Assembly: GCA_902603705.1 (NCBI GenBank)
Contig: CACKVQ010000014.1
Span: 1-33,957, forward strand
Reading direction: 5' to 3'
Length of the DNA stretch: 33,957 nt
Source: Puniceicoccaceae bacterium
Lineage (GTDB): Bacteria; Verrucomicrobiota; Verrucomicrobiia; Opitutales; Coraliomargaritaceae
The notes under the pieces were generated by a model, which was given only the letters and a program-made list of their open reading frames with translations, did not search any database and was not told where the DNA came from. Positions 25,559 through 33,919 of this stretch are shown piece by piece. Every line of letters begins with the position of its first letter. Within the stretch, counting starts at the first letter, position 1. A program made the translations under genes and the position numbers.

Positions 25559-27331
25559 ATGAATGCCCAATATACTAGCGGGGAAAATGTTAAGCTTTGG
25601 ACTTCGAAGGTTCGCTGGGTTTCTTGTATTTTAAGTTTAATAGGTATTTGCCTTATACTTTCTCTACTACCCACAGGAGAGTTAACAAAAACTGCAGCAC
25701 CCGGTCAGGGGCATTGGACCTCGATGCTTCCTCCTTTGATTGCCGTAGCTGTGGCTATTAGCTTTAGATCTCTAGTGGCTGCTCTTAGTACTGCATTCTT
25801 GTCAGGTTCAATTCTCTATTACGGCTTGAATCCGTTAGTCTTTATCCCCCTTTCTTTACAAAACTTTCTATTATCCAATGTTCTAGGACAGTTTTCGATA
25901 TATATTTTTGGGTTCCTCTTTACGCTAGTTGGAATGGTACATGTTCTTTACAAGAGTGGCGGTATTCAAGGATTAGTGGTCATTTTCTCGCGGATAGCGA
26001 AGACTGCTAAGTCTGCTAAAGTTGCTACAATGGCTTCTGGTTTAATGATCTTTTTTGATGATTATTCGAACACAATTATAGTTGGTCAGACGATGCGAAG
26101 TCTAACCGATCGCTTTCGTATTTCTCGCGAGAAATTAGCATATATTGTAGACTCGACAACTGCGCCGATTGCAGGACTAGCAATAATATCAAGTTGGATT
26201 GCTTATGAAGTTTGGCTACTCGGATCGACTGCGCATTCACTCGGCATAGAGACAGGAGGGTATGCCCTATTTATCCAGATGTTACCGGTTCGGTTTTATT
26301 GTTTAGGCACTATTATGTTTTTAGCCATAAATATTGCCAGTCAACGTGATTTCGGTCCCATGTTAAAGGCTGAAAAAAGAGCACAAAAAAACGGGCAACT
26401 CGTTGCCCCTAACGCCAAACCCTTACTTTATGAGAATCCTAAACGTCTAGAGCCACCTGCGGGAACGCCGCTACGCTGGTACAATGCAGCTATTCCTCTC
26501 TTAACAGTTATCGGAGGTGTCATTATTGGTATACTATATGTAGGTTCGAGTCGCTTGCAGAATGCAGGCGAACAAGTGGATCTATTTTCTTTTGAAGGGT
26601 TGCGTGCAATCTTTGGAATAACTGTATACGATCCTAGTTTGCCTGATGGAGGCCCAGGTGTGCCTTTAGTGTTATTTTGGGCAGCCATCATGGGTGGAAC
26701 AGTTGCATTATTATTGCCTATCATGCAGAGACTTTTGAAGCCTCTCGAAGCAGCGTCCGCATACATGGGTTCTATACCAACATTAGGCGTTACACTCTTT
26801 ATCTTACCCATGGCTTGGGCAATGAAATCCATTTGTGAATCGCTTGGCACAAGCTATTATTTACTTTCTTTAGTAGGAGATAGTTTGCCACTTCCCGCTG
26901 TGCCTCTAATGACTTTTTTGTTAGCTGCAGGTATGGCATTTGCCATGGGTACTAGTTGGGGCACAATGGGCGTAATGATTCCAATTATGCTACCATTTGC
27001 GTGGACCTTAGGGATGGGAGACCCAACTCAGATGGCGTTGTTTATTTTGACATCTGCGGCGGTTTTAGATGGTGCTATTTTTGGAGACCATTGTAGCCCA
27101 ATTTCGGACACCACGGTTTTATCATCTGTAGCTACCGGTTGCGACCACTTGCACCACGTTGCGACTCAATTACCTTATGCATTGGCAACAATGATAATCG
27201 CAATTTTAACTGGATATACGACCGTTGCATTTTTAGGAGTCTCTTCTTGGATCTTTTTTCTTACATTTCCTGTGATGGTATTATTACTATTTCTGTTAAT
27301 TGGACGTAAGGCGAATTGCAAACAAGATTAA
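25559..27331 (+). CDS. NhaC-family Na+/H+ antiporter
   Basis: Inner-membrane antiporter of 590 aa with about 12-14 membrane segments. The diagnostic NhaC sequence AAVLDGAIFGDHCSPISDTT followed by VLSSVATGCDHLHHVATQLPYAL is complete, as are FFDDYSNTIIVGQTMR and RISREKLAYIVDSTTAPIAG. Related proteins exchange Na+ for H+, and some (MleN) couple organic acid exchange. The ATG at 25559 starts 1 base after the cupin stop, so translation is probably coupled; a longer reading from 25481 overlaps the cupin gene. It could maintain the sodium gradient for Na+-driven uptake in the same operon, or carry an anionic product. It ends in a 4-base convergent overlap with the LOG gene. Confidence 0.9.
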   Translation: MNAQYTSGENVKLWTSKVRWVSCILSLIGICLILSLLPTGELTKTAAPGQGHWTSMLPPLIAVAVAISFRSLVAALSTAFLSGSILYYGLNPLVFIPLSLQNFLLSNVLGQFSIYIFGFLFTLVGMVHVLYKSGGIQGLVVIFSRIAKTAKSAKVATMASGLMIFFDDYSNTIIVGQTMRSLTDRFRISREKLAYIVDSTTAPIAGLAIISSWIAYEVWLLGSTAHSLGIETGGYALFIQMLPVRFYCLGTIMFLAINIASQRDFGPMLKAEKRAQKNGQLVAPNAKPLLYENPKRLEPPAGTPLRWYNAAIPLLTVIGGVIIGILYVGSSRLQNAGEQVDLFSFEGLRAIFGITVYDPSLPDGGPGVPLVLFWAAIMGGTVALLLPIMQRLLKPLEAASAYMGSIPTLGVTLFILPMAWAMKSICESLGTSYYLLSLVGDSLPLPAVPLMTFLLAAGMAFAMGTSWGTMGVMIPIMLPFAWTLGMGDPTQMALFILTSAAVLDGAIFGDHCSPISDTTVLSSVATGCDHLHHVATQLPYALATMIIAILTGYTTVAFLGVSSWIFFLTFPVMVLLLFLLIGRKANCKQD

Positions 27332-28404
27332 CAGTAAGTATTATTTTCATCATTTAAAGTCTGATCAAGAGTTGGGATAATTTCTTCTAATTCAGTTACA
27401 ACATCGAAGAGTTTTTTATCACACTGATTATCTAACAGAGTAATTAGTTTGCCCCAAAAAGGCACCTGTAACTTTTTATCGATACGATTAAATAAAATGA
27501 TTGGCTTGCCCGTCATCAGCGGATTATCGGATTGCTTGAAGATCAGTAGGGCCAGCAGTTCTTGCACCGTACCTGCGCCACCGGGGAATATAACAAATGC
27601 GTCAGACTTTTCAATCATGGCATCCATACGAGTATAAATATCAGGCCTTAGCCAAAAACTGGATAGCCCTTCAGGTAGTCCTTCAACTTCAATGATATGC
27701 GGAACATTTGATCCAGCAGTCCATCCACCAGCATCAATAGATCCACGAACTATAGAGCCCATAACACCTGTGGTTCCAGCGCCGGAGACACAGCCATAAT
27801 TGTGATTAGCAAGTAATTTTCCAAGCATGTATCCGTCTTCTATGTAATCCTCTGTATTCGTGCTAGCAGAACAAAATACACAGACTTTACTTTTAGTCCA
27901 TGCAGGTACTGGACTTTCAAAAGATACAGTAGGTATACTTGCTATTTTCTCTCTTCCCGAATCAGGTACACCGACTCTTACTGCATGTGCTAAGTTCGCT
28001 AAAGCTTCATCAGGTTTCTTGGATTGCAGTAAAAATTTTCGGTAACTTTGTCGTATCGTTCCAAATAACTCTAGCTGATCCAATAATTGAAACATTAGGT
28101 CCCATGAGCCGTCGGAGTTAAGAATGACGGTAGGCTTTTCTTTAAGCTCTGGATCAAGCGTTTGGTAACCGACAAATATAGATACTGCGTAAAAGATATC
28201 TTCAAGCTTGGCATTCGGCATGAAAACAAAGGCATCTGTACCTTGTACTATTTTTTGAATTTTACCTAACGTCGATATTTTTAAGTCTTCGCCGAGAACA
28301 ACTTCCCATCCGTCAGAAATTAGATCATTACGAAAGTTCTCATGCTCTAATAATAATGAAGAGGGATTGTTATTTATAGTACCGAATAATGCGACTTTGA
28401 GCAT
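27328..28404 (-). CDS. Tandem LOG-fold protein (putative nucleotide 5'-monophosphate nucleosidase)
   Basis: LOG-type enzymes remove the base from nucleoside 5'-monophosphates, e.g. cytokinin activation by LOG or AMP/GMP breakdown by PpnN. The 358 aa hold two Rossmann-like units. The C-terminal unit (about 173-350) has SGAGTTGVMG (207-216), Arg259, and the signature FPGGAGTVQE (273-282, Glu282); the usual Lys after the Arg is Met. The N-terminal unit (1-115) looks like a degenerate copy: VALFGT opening and a DAFVFMPNAKLEDIF segment where PGGxGT would be. No signal peptide; cytosolic. It is single-gene, between convergent nhaC and divergent TonB receptor. Cytokinin, AMP or another purine nucleotide could be the substrate. 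Confidence 0.78.
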   Translation of the reverse strand: MLKVALFGTINNNPSSLLLEHENFRNDLISDGWEVVLGEDLKISTLGKIQKIVQGTDAFVFMPNAKLEDIFYAVSIFVGYQTLDPELKEKPTVILNSDGSWDLMFQLLDQLELFGTIRQSYRKFLLQSKKPDEALANLAHAVRVGVPDSGREKIASIPTVSFESPVPAWTKSKVCVFCSASTNTEDYIEDGYMLGKLLANHNYGCVSGAGTTGVMGSIVRGSIDAGGWTAGSNVPHIIEVEGLPEGLSSFWLRPDIYTRMDAMIEKSDAFVIFPGGAGTVQELLALLIFKQSDNPLMTGKPIILFNRIDKKLQVPFWGKLITLLDNQCDKKLFDVVTELEEIIPTLDQTLNDENNTYC

Positions 28405-28604
28405 ATTTTGTAAGTGTAAAAAAGTACATGCCTTAATTATCTATATTTTACTATATGTTAAGTGATAGAGACTACAGACATATTTGGAGTATAAAAAATG
28501 ATTGTATTATAGTAAAGCTATCTTATTTGGGCACTTAAATGTTGTTTGGCATATTATTTGCTTTAAATATTTGCGTTTTTACATATGTATTCTGTAATTA
28601 TTCG

Positions 28605-28641
28605 CAAACTCAATCATACAAACTCAAATATAAACAACAAA
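28605..28641 (+). promoter_or_regulatory. G-free A/C-rich leader of the TonB receptor gene
   Basis: The 37 bases before the ATG at 28642 contain no G and no Shine-Dalgarno sequence, and carry two copies of CAAACTCAA (28605-28613 and 28619-28627). Such unstructured A-rich leaders are known to favour S1-dependent, SD-independent translation. The remaining upstream gap (28405-28604) is AT-rich, with only a 10-base palindrome TACATATGTA at 28580-28589. Confidence 0.45.
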
Positions 28642-31065
28642 ATGTTTAAAAAACTAATTAAATATACTGCTGGATTAGGTGTCTTTTCTACCTTTTTCTT
28701 TGCTCCAATAAATGCGCAAATGACATCGGAGGATGATGTAATTGTGCTAGATGAAGTTGAAGCTGAAGATATACCTATTGAAGAAAGTATTTTAGCGACA
28801 ACACGTCCTATATCTTCTGTCTATGGAACTGACCGTTCAATATTGGACACACCACGTAACGTAAATATTATCTCACGCGAACAACTTGATGCTATTAGCA
28901 TTAAAGACGTACGTGACTTCTCTAAGCTAACATCCTCTTCATACACTAAATCTAATTTTGGTGCACCAACTACTCCCAATCTTCGTGGGCAGGAAGGTGA
29001 TTTGTTGATTAATGGAATGCGCAGAGGCCATTCTATTAATGGTAATGGTGTTCCTATTAATTTCAACTCAGTTGAGTCTGTAAATATCGTTAAGGGTCCC
29101 GCCGGAGCTGTCTATGGAACATCTAATTATGTTGGTGGCTATGCTGACTTGATTACTAAACGCGCTTATTTCGAAGAAGGTGGTAAGTTTGGATATTCTC
29201 GTGGTACATGGAATCAAAATACATATAATCTTGATTACAATAATGTCATTAGTGATACTGTGGCTTACCGTGTGTCTATTGGTGTAAGAGATTGGGAAGG
29301 TTATTGGGATCGTTGGTATGATAAGAGCGAGTCTATCTACTTAACTTTTGCGTTTCGACCTAGCGACGATTACAAAATCGATATAATGGGTGAACTATTT
29401 AGTGGTAATTACACAGAAAATTGGGGCATTAATCGCGTTACACAAGATCTTTTAGATGATGGCCTTTATCTTCCTAATGCTGCTACTTTAGAAGATGGAA
29501 CTGCTGTCGACTTTTTAACTACATACGCAAACAGCCCTCCAGTAGGCTTCGGTAATTTTGGTGCTATTTATCTTGATGTAGATAATCCTGTAAAAATAGA
29601 CCGAAATGGTAAGCTTTCTGCTCCAGGCGATGACTCACTCGCTGACGTTTTTTGGCTACAAGCCTTACAAGAGAAGACCTTCTCAGACAGTTTGACGTTA
29701 CTTAATAATACTTATTTTCATTACAAACATCGTGAGACCTTCAGCTCGTATCACTACTCGGAATACTTACCTGTAAATTGGTCAGTAGAAAATCGTCTTC
29801 AGTTTGTTCAGGATTTTGAGTATGATGATTTTAAGAGCGTAACAGCCACTTATGGTGTTCGTTTAAAGTATCAAGAAATTGAATCTGTAAATCATTATTT
29901 TAATGAGCCTGTAAATTATTATGACATGACACAAGACCCAGAATTTTTCCGAGTTCCGGACTCTAGTTTTGGTCCCTACGTTTATACAGGAAAAGCTGGC
30001 CGTGGTGTATTGGATCACTGGTATGTTGGAGGATTTGGTCCCACACAAGCAGCCAGCTTGCAGGCTTTCGATACTACGAGTATAATTTATTCTCCATTCT
30101 TCCAATATGATGTTGAAGTTGATGATAAATTTTCTGTCTTGTTTGGCTATACTATTGATTATGTCGAACACACTGATGGCATTCCTGATGAAGTAAAAGA
30201 GCTAGATAAGGATACTGGTATATTTACTGACCTTGATTACAGTAGGGTTGATTCTTCTGCTAATTTTTATAATGCTAATATATCTCTAGTATACAAGCCA
30301 ACAGAGAAAAGCTCCGTGTATCTTACTTATAATGAAGGCGAGCATTTTACCAGTAATACTGGTGGTGCAATAGATCCTTCAAGTTTCGAAGATGATTTAA
30401 CTACAGAATTAGTTGAATTAGGTACGAACATTTCTTTAATGGACGGTAAGGCATATTTAGGTGCAGCTCTTTTCTCACAAGAGTACACTACTGTAAATTC
30501 CGACAGTTCTGTTGATTTTGTATTCACTGATGGATTCGAAATTGAGTTTAATTATCAACCAAGTCGCAATTTCTTTGCAACTATTGGTTATTCATACTTG
30601 GACTCTGAAAGAACTGCTGGTTTCCTTGCAACTGCTACATCAGCTGATCAACAAGTCGCAGGGGTTCCTTGGACTACACCTACTTTCCCAAGTGTTGCTG
30701 AAGGTCGGTTCAAAACACCTGGTTGTCCTCCTCATTTGTTAAATGCACTCATGCAGTACAAGTTTGACAATGGTTTCGGTATACAGGCTAACATGGTTTA
30801 TACATCTGAAATGGAAGTTGCATATGACGGTGCAACTATAACTAGTTTAGGACAAGATTTAGTACTAGAATCACCTAAGTTAAGCGCTCAAGTAGAACTT
30901 AATCTCAAGCTATTCTATGAGTACGAGAATTGGTTATTAGAGTTCGGTATCTTCAATGTAACTGACGAAGATAACTGGGATTTACCAAATACTGGTTATG
31001 CACTTGGTTCTGTGGTAGGCCGTCCAAGTCGAAACTACCAAATTGGTGCTACCTATAGTTTCTAA
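28642..31065 (+). CDS. TonB-dependent outer-membrane receptor
   Basis: Active outer-membrane importer driven by TonB-ExbBD, 807 aa. A signal peptide (MFKKLIKYTAGLGVFSTFFF, cleaved after PINA) is followed by a possible TonB box (VIVLDEVEA), a plug domain with DTPRNVNIISREQL, LRGQEGDLLINGMRRG and ESVNIVKGPAGAVYGTSNYV, then a 22-stranded-type barrel of alternating aromatic strands ending ...YQIGATYSF with the terminal Phe. An upstream start at 28585 would add 19 polar residues before the signal peptide. It is the only outer-membrane importer in the window and is flanked by nucleoside-cleaving genes, so a nucleoside or purine derivative is a reasonable substrate; siderophore receptors look similar, so this is inference. 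Confidence 0.93.
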   Translation: MFKKLIKYTAGLGVFSTFFFAPINAQMTSEDDVIVLDEVEAEDIPIEESILATTRPISSVYGTDRSILDTPRNVNIISREQLDAISIKDVRDFSKLTSSSYTKSNFGAPTTPNLRGQEGDLLINGMRRGHSINGNGVPINFNSVESVNIVKGPAGAVYGTSNYVGGYADLITKRAYFEEGGKFGYSRGTWNQNTYNLDYNNVISDTVAYRVSIGVRDWEGYWDRWYDKSESIYLTFAFRPSDDYKIDIMGELFSGNYTENWGINRVTQDLLDDGLYLPNAATLEDGTAVDFLTTYANSPPVGFGNFGAIYLDVDNPVKIDRNGKLSAPGDDSLADVFWLQALQEKTFSDSLTLLNNTYFHYKHRETFSSYHYSEYLPVNWSVENRLQFVQDFEYDDFKSVTATYGVRLKYQEIESVNHYFNEPVNYYDMTQDPEFFRVPDSSFGPYVYTGKAGRGVLDHWYVGGFGPTQAASLQAFDTTSIIYSPFFQYDVEVDDKFSVLFGYTIDYVEHTDGIPDEVKELDKDTGIFTDLDYSRVDSSANFYNANISLVYKPTEKSSVYLTYNEGEHFTSNTGGAIDPSSFEDDLTTELVELGTNISLMDGKAYLGAALFSQEYTTVNSDSSVDFVFTDGFEIEFNYQPSRNFFATIGYSYLDSERTAGFLATATSADQQVAGVPWTTPTFPSVAEGRFKTPGCPPHLLNALMQYKFDNGFGIQANMVYTSEMEVAYDGATITSLGQDLVLESPKLSAQVELNLKLFYEYENWLLEFGIFNVTDEDNWDLPNTGYALGSVVGRPSRNYQIGATYSF

Positions 31066-31084
31066 TAGTTATATTTTTAATTAC

Positions 31085-31117
31085 AAAGCGGTAGAGTGCA
31101 ACTCTACCGCTTTTTTT
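31085..31117 (+). terminator. Strong intrinsic terminator after the TonB receptor gene
   Basis: GCGGTAGAGT (31088-31097) and ACTCTACCGC (31101-31110) form a perfect 10-base stem, extended by A/T pairs, with a 3-base GCA loop and a run of seven T. It begins 20 bases after the receptor stop, in the convergent gap before the nucleoside hydrolase. Confidence 0.93.
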
Positions 31118-31133
31118 ATAATAAATTTGGAAT

Positions 31134-32129
31134 TCATTCACATATTAATCTATTAGTCAAAAAATGTGCAAATTCATTTATATTTTTCCAACTTGTAGCA
31201 ACGTTAGCTATAAATTTTCCATTTGTGCTTACTATAGTTTTTCCATCATTAGTAACATCAAATCGTAGTAATTCATAGTTTAGTAACATTCCGTCATAAG
31301 CCATATAAACGGCAACATCATCAAATAGAGTAGAGGATTTTTGTGTGAAGAAATCGCAATGTATCCAAGGAACTCTTGAGGCCCATATACAGTAATTCTC
31401 AATTACAGCATTGAGGAGGGGATCATTAGTCGCACGCCATATTTTTTGGTATTCATCACCGGACAAAAAGAAGATTCCACAAGTGTCAAGTGGAGTTAGC
31501 ATGATATTTTTCCAATCTGCACCCATAACAGTACGAAAAGCCTCTACATTATTAGCGATATTGTATTCGGCTGAGATTTCTTTTAAACCATCATAACCTA
31601 AATAAAAACTACCAAACATACCAAAGAAATCACATTTTTTAGCAATTTTTGGGCGTTGCTTAATGGCTGCAGCAAGACTTGGTACAGGACCAACTGCGAT
31701 GACGGTAACAGTTTCTACTGACGATTCTACAAAATCGATAAAGGCGCGAACCCCATCTTGTTCAATTGGTCCGTTGTAGTCGCTCAGTTTGAAATTCTTA
31801 ACCCACGGACCTTGATGACGCTCTGAGTCAGGCATGATGCCAAAATCTTTACCTAGCGCAATTGTCACATCTTCTCGCTCTGCTATCTGCAATACTTTGG
31901 CAGCAACCCTTGCTCGGTACTCTGCTTCACCGGTCTCAGTGAGAACTATCTCTAAGTCTAATTCTTTAGAGCGCAAGATATGCGCAAGTGCCCAGGTATC
32001 GTCTACATCACCACCAATATCAGTAGCGAACACTACGGGCTTGCTTGATAAGTAGGTCGGCAAGAGCAACCAAGCAGAAATAAGTGAAAGAATTGCAAAA
32101 TATGAAAAGAATCCAAGCCCTCGCTGCAT
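31134..32129 (-). CDS. Exported or membrane-anchored nucleoside hydrolase
   Basis: Nucleoside hydrolase-fold protein of 331 aa. The Ca2+-binding motif is well kept: FATDIGGDVDDTWAL, with Asp37, Asp41, Asp43 and Asp44. Further landmarks are VIAVGPVPSLAAAIKQRP (GPLTN changed to GPVPS), the substrate-Asn motif EYNIANNVEAF, MLTPLDTCG, and the C-terminal Asp in LFDDVAVYMAYD. The N-terminus (FFSYFAILSLISAWLLLP) is a signal peptide or anchor without an obvious cleavage motif. The ATG at 32129, 10 bases after the adenine deaminase stop, was chosen over a TTG at 32153 that overlaps it. The pair forms an operon: sugar removal outside, adenine deamination inside. Exact nucleoside unknown. Confidence 0.83.
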   Translation of the reverse strand: MQRGLGFFSYFAILSLISAWLLLPTYLSSKPVVFATDIGGDVDDTWALAHILRSKELDLEIVLTETGEAEYRARVAAKVLQIAEREDVTIALGKDFGIMPDSERHQGPWVKNFKLSDYNGPIEQDGVRAFIDFVESSVETVTVIAVGPVPSLAAAIKQRPKIAKKCDFFGMFGSFYLGYDGLKEISAEYNIANNVEAFRTVMGADWKNIMLTPLDTCGIFFLSGDEYQKIWRATNDPLLNAVIENYCIWASRVPWIHCDFFTQKSSTLFDDVAVYMAYDGMLLNYELLRFDVTNDGKTIVSTNGKFIANVATSWKNINEFAHFLTNRLICE

Positions 32130-32139
32130 GTCTAGAAGG

Positions 32140-33759
32140 TTACTTCGTTTCAAATAATGGCAACAGATCCATTTCAGGAACTGTTACTAATCCTTTATCT
32201 GTCAGCCTGATTTCAGGAATAACTGAAAGAGGTAATAGATTAAAGCCCATGTAGGGAAGGGTACAGCCCATTTCTTTCCAAACTTTCTTGAGGATTGTTG
32301 ATTCACTAGCTACCACAGTAGCGCGTTTGTCAGAAAGTAGACCAGCAATCGGTAATTCGACTTTTGCGAGGACTTCTCCCCCTTTTACAGCAACTACAGC
32401 ACCTTGAGAGATATTGATCTCTTCAAGAGCGAGAATCATGTCTGCTTCATTTGTACCCGCGATAATTATATTGTGAGCATCGTGTCCAACGCTACTAGCA
32501 ACTGCTCCACTTCTTAATCCAAAGTTTTGCAATAGTGAATAGCCGACTCCACCATTGAATCCATAACGCTCTACAACAGTTAAGTAACACAAATCATTTT
32601 CTTCTAATATACTCTCCCAAATATCTGGCACTTTAGTAAGTTCGATTGTCTGATGCAGTGTTATAATTCCAGGTAGTTCAGTTCGAATACAGTTAAGTTT
32701 TCCTGTTTCTTGCGGTAACTCAGGTATGAGTTTTGGATTATTCGGGAGGCTGACGGTTTGATAAGCAGGCTTAGGGTATTGATAGCGCTCTTCTGATAAA
32801 ATCTCGTCCAGACAAGCTGTGACAGCTTTATCTTCAACTACGAGTTCACCACCAAACCATGTATTTTGAACCTCTAAATCATCGTTGATCAAAACTAGGT
32901 CCGCGCGCCTACCTGGTCCAAGGCCGCCTATTTCGTTGTCCATTGCGTATCGTGTCGCACCATGTAGCGATCCAGTGCTCCAGGCTAATTCTGGGCGCAT
33001 ACCTGCATTAATCGCTTGACGCACGACCCAATCCATTCCGAATAGAAGCAGATCATCTGCATCGCGGTCATCTGTACAGACGCAGACTCGCTTAGCTGAA
33101 GCACCGCTTTCAATAACTGGCTTAATCGCTTCGGGCAAACTGTGCCATGGAGTAGAAGTAGGACCTCCACGTAAAAATATCCATATTCCTGCTTCTAACA
33201 TATCATCTGAAATATCTTTATCAATCGCCTCATGGGTATCAGTTACTCCAGATGCTGCATAGGCGCTTACAAATTCGCGTCCATAGATATGACCACAAAC
33301 TGGTTTACCTCGCTTTAGAGCTTCGGCGATAATTGCATGAGAGCGTTCATTTGAATGACAAACCTGTACAAAGTCCATTTTTTCACCCAAAGCTACCGCT
33401 TCTGGCCAATGATCAAAAATCTGTGCAATTCTTTCAGGGGTGAGGTCTCCTCCAGCTGTTTCATAATCGGGCGATGTCGCAGGAACGGTACTTGGAACGG
33501 TTAAAAAAATATTCAACGGTGCGGCGCGGGCATCTTCTAGCATCCATTCAATACCATCAACTCCAGAAACATTTCCTATCTCGTGACTATCACAAAAAAT
33601 CGTAGTTGTACCATTAAGCAGCGCCGCTTCTGCATATGCGCATGCTGTCATCATACTGCTTTCAATGTGTATATGAGGATCCACTAAACCGGTCGCTAAG
33701 ACTGGAAAGGTCGACTTTAATCGATTACTTGTTTTGCGCACTGCAAGTAATTTTTCCAC
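32140..33759 (-). CDS. ade: Adenine deaminase, lacking its N-terminal ~70 residues
   Basis: Metal-dependent amidohydrolase converting adenine to hypoxanthine and ammonia. From about 33705 leftwards the match is excellent: [76 protein letters not shown] and LPIAGLLSD. Intact Ade proteins are ~570-600 aa and start with a beta-sandwich segment that is missing. The only start upstream is a GTG at 33759, and its first ~17 codons are antisense to a NUP-family fragment, so they are probably not native. The usual GHLD motif reads GMD here, and ERHG reads ERYG, hinting at divergent specificity. Probably non-functional as sequenced, or joined artificially at the junction. Confidence 0.85.
   Translation of the reverse strand: MEKLLAVRKTSNRLKSTFPVLATGLVDPHIHIESSMMTACAYAEAALLNGTTTIFCDSHEIGNVSGVDGIEWMLEDARAAPLNIFLTVPSTVPATSPDYETAGGDLTPERIAQIFDHWPEAVALGEKMDFVQVCHSNERSHAIIAEALKRGKPVCGHIYGREFVSAYAASGVTDTHEAIDKDISDDMLEAGIWIFLRGGPTSTPWHSLPEAIKPVIESGASAKRVCVCTDDRDADDLLLFGMDWVVRQAINAGMRPELAWSTGSLHGATRYAMDNEIGGLGPGRRADLVLINDDLEVQNTWFGGELVVEDKAVTACLDEILSEERYQYPKPAYQTVSLPNNPKLIPELPQETGKLNCIRTELPGIITLHQTIELTKVPDIWESILEENDLCYLTVVERYGFNGGVGYSLLQNFGLRSGAVASSVGHDAHNIIIAGTNEADMILALEEINISQGAVVAVKGGEVLAKVELPIAGLLSDKRATVVASESTILKKVWKEMGCTLPYMGFNLLPLSVIPEIRLTDKGLVTVPEMDLLPLFETK
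33700..33715. other. Junction between truncated ade (-) and NUP fragment (+)
   Basis: Recognisable adenine deaminase coding on the minus strand stops around 33700-33708, and recognisable NUP coding on the plus strand begins at 33704-33712. A six-base palindrome GTCGAC sits at 33710-33715. The two genes are joined tail-inward, each missing its 5' part. Confidence 0.7.
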
Positions 33760-33919
33760 TCCCCCAATCGGAAAGGATGTTGCTTGGAGCTTAAATGCGC
33801 CCTATCCTGCTGGAGGTATCCCAGCACTAGAAGCAGCGTTCGATGTGGCTTCGGTTGTAGCTACTGCCTTGATAGATGGCTGGGGAATTTATTCTGAAAA
33901 ATTACCCAATGTTAATTGA
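33704..33919 (+). pseudogene. C-terminal fragment of a second NUP-family gene
   Basis: The plus-strand frame reads [20 protein letters not shown], then YPAGGIPALEAAFDVASVVA and a WGIYSEKLPN end, stopping with TGA at 33919. It aligns by eye with the last ~75 residues of the exported NUP protein at 16187-17242 (NLVDCSRVMMLRAASNY, then FIPSIENAYTVGSHTV and NWDIYKS). A stop codon (33674-33676) lies just upstream in frame, and no start or N-terminal 270 residues are present, so it cannot make a working protein here. The sequence differs clearly from the other copy, so it derives from a separate NUP gene. The following 38 bases to the window end hold nothing recognisable. Confidence 0.75.

Noticed and set aside
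25178-25570. 130-codon minus-strand open frame opposite the cupin gene
   Set aside because: Antisense of a recognisable DUF985 protein, with no family resemblance itself.
26428-26850. 140-codon minus-strand open frame inside nhaC
   Set aside because: Pure antisense shadow of a conserved antiporter; composition is atypical and no motif is seen.
28405-28641. Possible purine or preQ1 riboswitch in the TonB receptor leader
   Set aside because: Searched by eye for the purine aptamer TATA-AATATGG/CCGTAAA pattern and the preQ1 AGGTTC/AAAAAACTA pattern; neither is present here or before the YhhQ, queH or permease genes.
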